Shown here: piece by piece, positions 57,998 to 64,000 of the stretch
Numbering within the stretch: the first letter of the stretch is position 1
How the letters are laid out: each line of letters starts with the position of its first letter
Source of the DNA: Ceratobasidium sp. AG-K
Taxonomy: Eukaryota; Basidiomycota; Agaricomycetes; Cantharellales; Ceratobasidiaceae
DNA: 64,000 bases
NCBI GenBank assembly: GCA_037039685.1
Contig: JAWNGF010000001.1
Coordinates: 9,424,001 to 9,488,000, forward strand
Reading direction: 5' to 3'
Translations under genes and position numbers: made by a program
The notes under the pieces: generated by a model
Told to the model about the DNA's origin: nothing
The model's input: the letters and a program-made list of their open reading frames with translations, nothing else
The model's database searches: none

Positions 57998-60900
57998 ATG
58001 CCGCTCAAAGACAAGTTCTCCCATGTGAAAAACAGAGTGAGACAACGACTCGGTGTAGGCTCGGCGAATACAGTTTCGACTTTGACACCAAACCAGGCAC
58101 AGCTATCCGAGTCTCAAAGTAATAGTTCGACACCCAGCGTCGCACCTCCCCTCCAAATCCCTGCAACAAACCCCCCTGTGCCGGTTATGCTACACGAACC
58201 CACTGAAGGTTCAAGTACTATAGCATCCCAGCGCACCAAACCTACCGCGTGGTCTGGCCTGCATAGACTATCGAGAGTCATTGAATCAACATCGGATGTG
58301 TTTGCGCCTCTCTCTTCGGCAATAGGAAGCCTGAGAGATTGCTTGGTCCTCTTCGAGGCAAGTAGAATATATGTATATGTTTCGTTCTGCATCCAACGTC
58401 GTTTATTCAGAATGCGTCCAAGGGACGCAAGGACTACGAGGAACTACGCACCAAGCTAGATACATTGCTAGGGGACCTAAGTGGATATTTTTTTCACTTG
58501 GCGGGACCAAAAATGACTGCCAGTATGAAGAATTTATCCATGTAAGTTTTCTTACCATAGAGAGATAGGGACTTATATGTGTTGGATTAGTGGCCTAGAC
58601 CAGGAAGTAAAATTGGTGGAGAGAAAATATGCCAGGGACACGGTGCGGACACACGCAGAGGCCCTTGACGACCTTGAAGAAATTATTGCATCTTATCGAC
58701 GGATGCAGGGATACATTGAACGCCTGACGGTAAGTATCCCGTTTATAGTAATATAGAGAGCTATGACCAAAAGCATGGAAGCTAAATGCGAACCTGAGCC
58801 TGTGGGAAACAGTCAATAACTTAGAAACGGTATGGGCTTAGGTGTATCATTATTCATTGCTCTGACGTCAATCTACAGGATGCGCGCTTACGGGAACTCT
58901 CGCCGGCAAGATCAGCAGTCTACAACTCGGCCGAGTCCGAGGATGTCAAGCGAAGAGCCTGTACACCGGGAACCCGCAAGAAAGAATTAGCGCGGCTACT
59001 GACATGGGCACGTAGCAGAACTTCGAACTACGAAGACGTCTACTGGATGAGCGGAATGGCTGGCACCGGCAAGACAACCATCGCGTACAGTCTCTGCACC
59101 GAGCTCGAACAATCTTCTGAACTAGGCGCAAGCTTCTTTTGCTCAAGACTCATACCAGAGTGTCGAAGTGTTAAGCTGATCATCCCTTCGATAGCATATC
59201 AACTTGCTCGGTTTTCACACCCTTTTCGCTTTGCGCTATCCACTGTCCTCGAGGCAGACCCGGACGTCCACACTCGCGTTTTGAAATTACAATTTGAGAA
59301 CCTGCTTCTCAAGCCACTTCAAAAGGTTAAGAATACTCTCCCCACAGGCTTCGTGATTATAATTGACGCTCTGGACGAGTGCGAAAACGAGGACAGTGTT
59401 GGCCAAATCCTGGATATTTTGCTTTCTCATTCAAACGACCCCGAGGTTCCAATACGGTTCTTACTATCTAGTCGGCCGGAGTCGAAGATCTATCACTGTA
59501 TGATGAGCCGAGTTGGCAATAGTTTTGAGACTCGGCTCGTGCTACATGACCTAGACACCGAGGCAGTGAAGCAGGACATCACCACGTTTCTCCAAGCCGA
59601 ACTTTCAATTCTCAATCTCACGCCCGCTCAGATTACTTCTTTGGCTGATCTGTCTGGAGTTCTTTTTATTTTTGCGTCCACAGCAGCTCGTTATATCATG
59701 GAAGGAGTAGAAGACATGGAGCACGAGGAGCGGATCAACAAAGTTCTTGGTTTATCCTCAGACCCGACGAGCAATAAAGACAAAGGCATTGACCAACTCT
59801 ACGAGTCCATTCTCCAAGCAGTGTTTCTGAACGAGAAGATTGACAAATCAGTACAAATACGACTGAGGAATATGCTAGACACGATTATATGCGCACAGGA
59901 GCCAATGACTCTGGAAGTGATCGCTGGTCTGCTCGGAGAGAGGAGCGGAAACCATGTCAACGCCCTGTTGCGACGCCTCTCGTCTGTACTGAATATTGGC
60001 GAATCGAACAGACTTGTGACCACCCTTCACGCGTCTTTCCCTGATTATATGCTTAATCCCTGTCGCTCCTTTACTTTGTGTTGCAACCCCGCGAGAACTC
60101 ATGTCCGAATGTCGCATTCATGCTTTGAAAGCATCAAATCTGTGGACCCACCATTCAACATATGTGGCTTTGAGTCTTCGTATCTGCAAGATGAGAATGT
60201 CTCGAACCTAATCGAGCGGTGCAACGGGACAGTGTCTCCGCATCTTCTTTACGCGTGCCGGTACTGGATGATACACATGGAACTTGGGGGAATACCCGAT
60301 GAATTCGAAGGCCCCCTGTGGGACTTTCTATCGACACGGATGCTGCTGTGGATGGAAGTGTTGAACGTCAAGAAGTGCATGAAGGTTGGTCCAGGAACAA
60401 TGATGAGAGCGGAAAAATGGAGCAGGGTAGGTGATGAGTATCCCGAAGGTCCCAGGGCTGGCGTACTTAATAAACTCTAGGCCCATGTGTATTCGAAAGA
60501 AATGATCGAACTCGCCCACGACTCTTGGCGTTTTGTCACAATGTTTGCTAGCAATACCGTGTCGCAGAGCACCCCTCATATATACATTTCAATGTTGCCG
60601 TTTTGGCCGGCATCCGCCCCAATTACCAAACATTACTTCGCGCGGATGCAGGGAGGAATTCAAGTGCGGGGTACAGCAATGGCCAAGCGCCAGTTTTCAC
60701 TTTTAGCAACATGGACGTTTGACGAGCCAGTTAATTTAACATGCTTCTCTCCGGATGGGTCTACGATCGCGTTCCGTATCGGCTCGTCGTTATACAGTAT
60801 AGACGGAGCCACGGGGGAAGCCGTTCTTGGCCCACTCGCGCACGATGGCCTTGTACGGTCCGTTGCATTCTCCCCAGACGGCACACTCCTTGTTTCCAGC

Positions 60901-62823
60901 TCTCAAGACAAGATGATTCGTTTATGGAGCACGGCTGACGGGAAGTTAATGGTTCGGCCGCTCTCGGGGCATACCGACAAGGTTTTGTCGGTCTGCTTCT
61001 TCCCCAACGGTACACACATTGTCTCAGGTAGTAGCGACAGAACCATCAGGTTTTGGGACGTACAGACTGGCAAGATGACCACCAAGCCAATTGAAGCCCA
61101 CAGCGGTCCTGTGATGTCGGTTTCTGTTTCCCCTGATGGTACGCGCGTTGCCTCTGGTTCCAGTGATACTACTATAAAAATTTGGGATGCTGAAAGCGGG
61201 GAGATAATCATTGGACCACTTGAAGGCCACTCTAGCTTGATTAGGTCTGTGTGTTTTTCACCAGATAGTGCGCATATAGTCTCCGGTTCGGATGATAGAA
61301 CAGTGCGAGTATGGAACAACCTAACTGAACGCGCCACCTTTGATGTGTTGGAGGGACATACTGACGCAGTGAATTCTGTGGATTTCTCTCCCGATGGCCA
61401 GCGCATCATATCGGGATCTAGCGATTTAGCTGTGCGAATTTGGGATATAAATAAACTAGCCTGCATTGGAGTCCTCCAAGGACATGTCGACACGATACTC
61501 TCAGTTGCTTTCTCCTTCGACGGTGTACGTGTTGTCTCTGGCTCGATGGACAGAACCATTCGAGTCTGGGATCCTTGGAGTCCGAACCCAGTGGAGGAGC
61601 ACTTAGAAGGGCATATTCATGGTGTTACGTGCGTGGCTTTATCACACGATGGCAGTAAAATTATCTCAGGCTCCAACGACGCAATGGTATGCATTTGGAG
61701 CTCCCTGAACGGGCTGATGGTCGTCGGTCCACTTCAGGGGCACACCCATTGGATCAACTCCGTTTGCTTTTCCCCTGACGGAACCCGGGCTGCAACTGCC
61801 TCCGAAGATAAAACGATCCGATTTTGGGATGCACAAAGTGGGAACCTGGTTGGTCCGCCACTGACTGGACATTCCGGAGGGGTCCTCTCAGTATGTTTCT
61901 CACCCGATGGGAATTTACTTGCTTCCGGCTCTGATGATCAAACTATTCGACTATGGGACCTGCAAAGCCAGAATGTCTCCTCTAGCGATTCACTCAAGAT
62001 GCATTCTAGCTGGGTTCGATCCGTCTGTTTCTCGCCAGAGGGGCTTAGACTATTCTCTGCCTCTGATGATATGACTGTGATAATTTGGGATGTTACGAAT
62101 AAGCGTTGTTTCACATCGCCTCTCCGGGGCCACACTGGTGAGGTTCTGGTAGTTAGGGTGTCTCCTAATGGTCAATGGATTGCTTCCGGCTCAAGGGATC
62201 GGACAGTTCGACTCTGGAACGCATATAGCGGTCAAGCTGTATTGATCCCGCTTAAAGGGCACACCGATGCGGTCACCTCGGTGTGTTTTTCCCCTGATGG
62301 CCGTTACATCGCCTCTGGATCGAGAGATAAAGAACTTCGCATATGGAACGCCCAAAACGGTCATGCAATCGGGGGTCCACTCTTGGGACACACCGAGAAA
62401 GTTCTCTCCTGCGTTTTTTCGCCCAACAGCAGGTGGATTATTTCTGGATCTTTTGACAAGACCATACGAGTATGGGAAGTTGCTGATTTCGTAGGAGGTT
62501 CAGAGTCGGAAGGTATGATCCCTGTACTTGCATGAATTACTCCTTTACTACTGATTGACGGAATCACTTCGCTTTTAGAGGCGTGTCAGCATACCCTTCC
62601 ATTGCAACCCGCAAGGACCTCAGCTCTTGGGTCCTGGCTTTTACAAGAGGATGGCTGGATAGTTGATCCGCAACATCGTCTGTTGGCATGGATTCCACCC
62701 GACTTGCGTCACAATTTAATGTATACATACAACCCTCTTCTTATTTCCGCTGATGGGTGCTTCCAGCTGAGCTTCGAGTCTGCTAAGCTCGGAGAGTCAT
62801 GGATGGAATGTTACAAGTATTGA
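57998..62823 (+). CDS. NACHT-WD40 (NLR-like) protein with 14 WD repeats
   Basis: Seven exons (57998-58357, 58411-58541, 58591-58729, 58782-58829, 58879-60426, 60481-62512, 62579-62823) encode 1500 residues. The N-terminal ~225 residues hold a basic start, a Ser/Pro-rich linker and an alpha-helical region. NACHT NTPase: Walker A GMAGTGKTTIAYSL, Walker B GFVIIIDALDECE, and a sensor-like RFLLSSRPES. After a helical linker come 14 WD repeats including a degenerate first, consistent with two seven-blade propellers; typical blades read GHTDKVLSVCF...SGSSDRTIRFWD. A short C-terminal domain (DGWIVDPQHRLLAWIPPDLR) closes the protein. This is the layout of fungal HET-E-type NLRs, linked to non-self recognition. 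Intron 1 (58358-58410) is GC-AG (GCAAGT). No HET or other known effector domain is recognised at the N-terminus. Confidence 0.92.
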
Positions 62824-63299
62824 GCCTTGGTTTTGGTGAGGCGTCCTTGTCGACCATTTCATAGACATTGATTCTGTTGTACTAGTCGCCCCTTCTCTTC
62901 CCAGACCATTACAAGTTCTTGTTCGCGTATTTCAACCAAGTGCAGCTACTGGGAGAGACGCGAAGCGAAGCAATTCACGATTCTGCTATTGGATTTTCCT
63001 GCCCCGACAAGCTTTTCCCGTGCATTGTATCTTCAATCTTAAACCTCCCGGGTTGTGATATATTACCGTATTCTTAGTGGCCCACCGTCGTGATTTTGGC
63101 TATCCTGGGGATACATTGCTCGCGCATCTTAAGCCTGCGTCCATTCGTCACGACCTTTACGGCAGTGTGGCCAGCGATGTCATTTTTACCATTCGACTGC
63201 TTATGGCACACGCACATAGCGGCAGGCGCATAGCGGCAAGCGGCAGGCGCATCGCGATGCATTTCCAATTTCAAGACTCGTTCAACTGCCAGCCACACC
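62824..63299. other. Intergenic before the BBE-like gene
   Basis: About 480 bp. Near 63220-63256 GCGGCAGGCGCAT occurs twice in an imperfect tandem. Otherwise nothing is supported. Confidence 0.4.
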
Positions 63300-63307
63300 T
63301 ATAAAAG
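63300..63307 (+). promoter_or_regulatory. TATA box of the BBE-like gene
   Basis: TATAAAAG lies 67 nt before the start codon, the same box and spacing as in protease copies 1 and 3. Confidence 0.6.
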
Positions 63308-63366
63308 GGGCACAGCTGGATCCATATTGCCATTGTACTTACTTTCCAGACAGATTTTCTTCCATC

Positions 63367-64000
63367 ATGCGATACATTCACCTCGCTTTCCCGGCTGCGT
63401 ACGCATTGGGTACATGCGCTTTGCCACGTCACGATAGATTTTGCCTCAATGATGAGGCTTGTTTCCCTTCGCAATTGACTTTGGCCAGATTTAACCAAAC
63501 TATTGGCGGAAGACTTCACTTGGAGCGTCCGGTTAACTCTGTATGCTATAAAGGTAGATATATTTCTCATTCCATTCTAAATATTGCCTATATATGCGTC
63601 CTAACATCATCAATTGGTAGATAATTTAGAATTCAACGAGCTAGCTTGCAAAGAGCTCGCGAACCAAACCACTAACTCTGATTGGCGGAGTAAGCGCATG
63701 TTGCATATTTGTATTGGTTTCCCATCGCTGAATACTGTCTACTAGTCGACCATTTCTCGAGCTACCAATTTATCAACTGGGAGTGGTGCGGGTCTGCGAA
63801 TAAATGCAACGCTACTGCGCCCATTTCTACCCAGAGTTGTGGCCAAGGACGTGTGCCTGACTATGCAGTACATGCCGAGTCGGTCCAGGATGTGGTGGAG
63901 TATGTCCGCTTTGCTACAAATCACAACCTACGTATCGTGATAAAAAATACCGGTCACGATATGCTCGGTCGGAGCTCTGGAAAAGGAGGCTTTGCTGTCT
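63367..64000 (+). CDS. Secreted BBE-like FAD-linked oxidoreductase, 5' part
   Basis: The gene runs off the right edge. Exons 63367-63553, 63621-63689 and 63746 to the edge are in phase. The first ~19 residues (MRYIHLAFPAAYALGTCAL) are a signal peptide. The mature part begins with a Cys-containing region (FCLNDEACFPSQ) and RLHLERPVNSVCY, then NWEWCGSANKC and TQSCGQGRVPDY. FAD-binding PCMH landmarks follow: VHAESVQDVVEYVRFATNHN, LRIVIKNTGHDMLGRSSG, the last being the family segment that contacts FAD (the His is a usual covalent-attachment candidate). Such enzymes oxidise sugars, alcohols or secondary metabolites outside the cell. The substrate-binding and BBE C-terminal domains are beyond the window. 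Confidence 0.88.

Noticed and set aside
63218..63258. Short GCGGCAGGCGCAT repeats as a possible array
   Set aside because: Only two imperfect units; no CRISPR-like spacing, and the DNA is eukaryotic.

Overview
This window is eukaryotic nuclear DNA, most likely from a filamentous basidiomycete (Agaricomycetes). Short introns of about 45-65 nt interrupt almost every gene, TATA-like boxes lie 45-76 nt before many start codons, and the gene families (NACHT-WD40 proteins, F-box tandem copies, HGDLKG-type kinases, M43 protease expansions, BBE-like oxidases) are those of plant-associated Agaricomycetes such as Rhizoctonia/Ceratobasidiaceae. The genus is inferred; no marker gene in the window proves it.

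Layout. 1-5.4 kb: an F-box gene cut by the left edge (minus strand), then the rRNA methyltransferase RRP8 and an ER-membrane ubiquitin-like protein (HERP/Usa1 or Dsc3 type). 6.4-21.6 kb: six tandem same-strand genes for secreted M43 (pappalysin-like) metalloproteases in two sub-clades of three; the first is a pseudogene with three independent lesions. A relic of the HERP-like gene and a 1.4-kb palindromic element lie between copies 1 and 2. 21.9-25.7 kb: an MMTAG2-family nuclear protein and a GPI-anchored sorbosone-dehydrogenase-like protein. 27.0-28.3 kb: two 633-bp TIR elements head to tail, sharing a TA. 28.4-30.6 kb: a frame-broken protein kinase. 33-44.3 kb: two tandem large PLP decarboxylases related to bacterial tyrosine decarboxylases, 3.7 kb apart. 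45.4-47.3 kb: M17 leucyl aminopeptidase (minus strand). 49.2-54.6 kb: two F-box genes in an exact 3312-bp-period tandem duplication. 55.1-57.2 kb: MFS transporter. 58.0-62.8 kb: a 1500-residue NACHT-WD40 protein. 63.4 kb to the end: 5' part of a secreted BBE-like FAD oxidase.

How it fits together. Housekeeping genes (RRP8, HERP-like, MMTAG2, LAP) are embedded in accessory regions that grow by local tandem duplication (proteases, decarboxylases, F-box genes) and contain gene-poor stretches of 2-4 kb with no recognisable genes. Secreted proteases, aminopeptidase, decarboxylases, MFS exporter and FAD oxidase would suit extracellular protein breakdown, amine formation and secondary metabolism, but a coordinated pathway is inference. 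The main unusual signals are a 5-nt micro-exon kept in both decarboxylases, a high share of GC-AG introns (seven modelled here), the palindromic and tandem TIR elements, and the three-lesion protease pseudogene.
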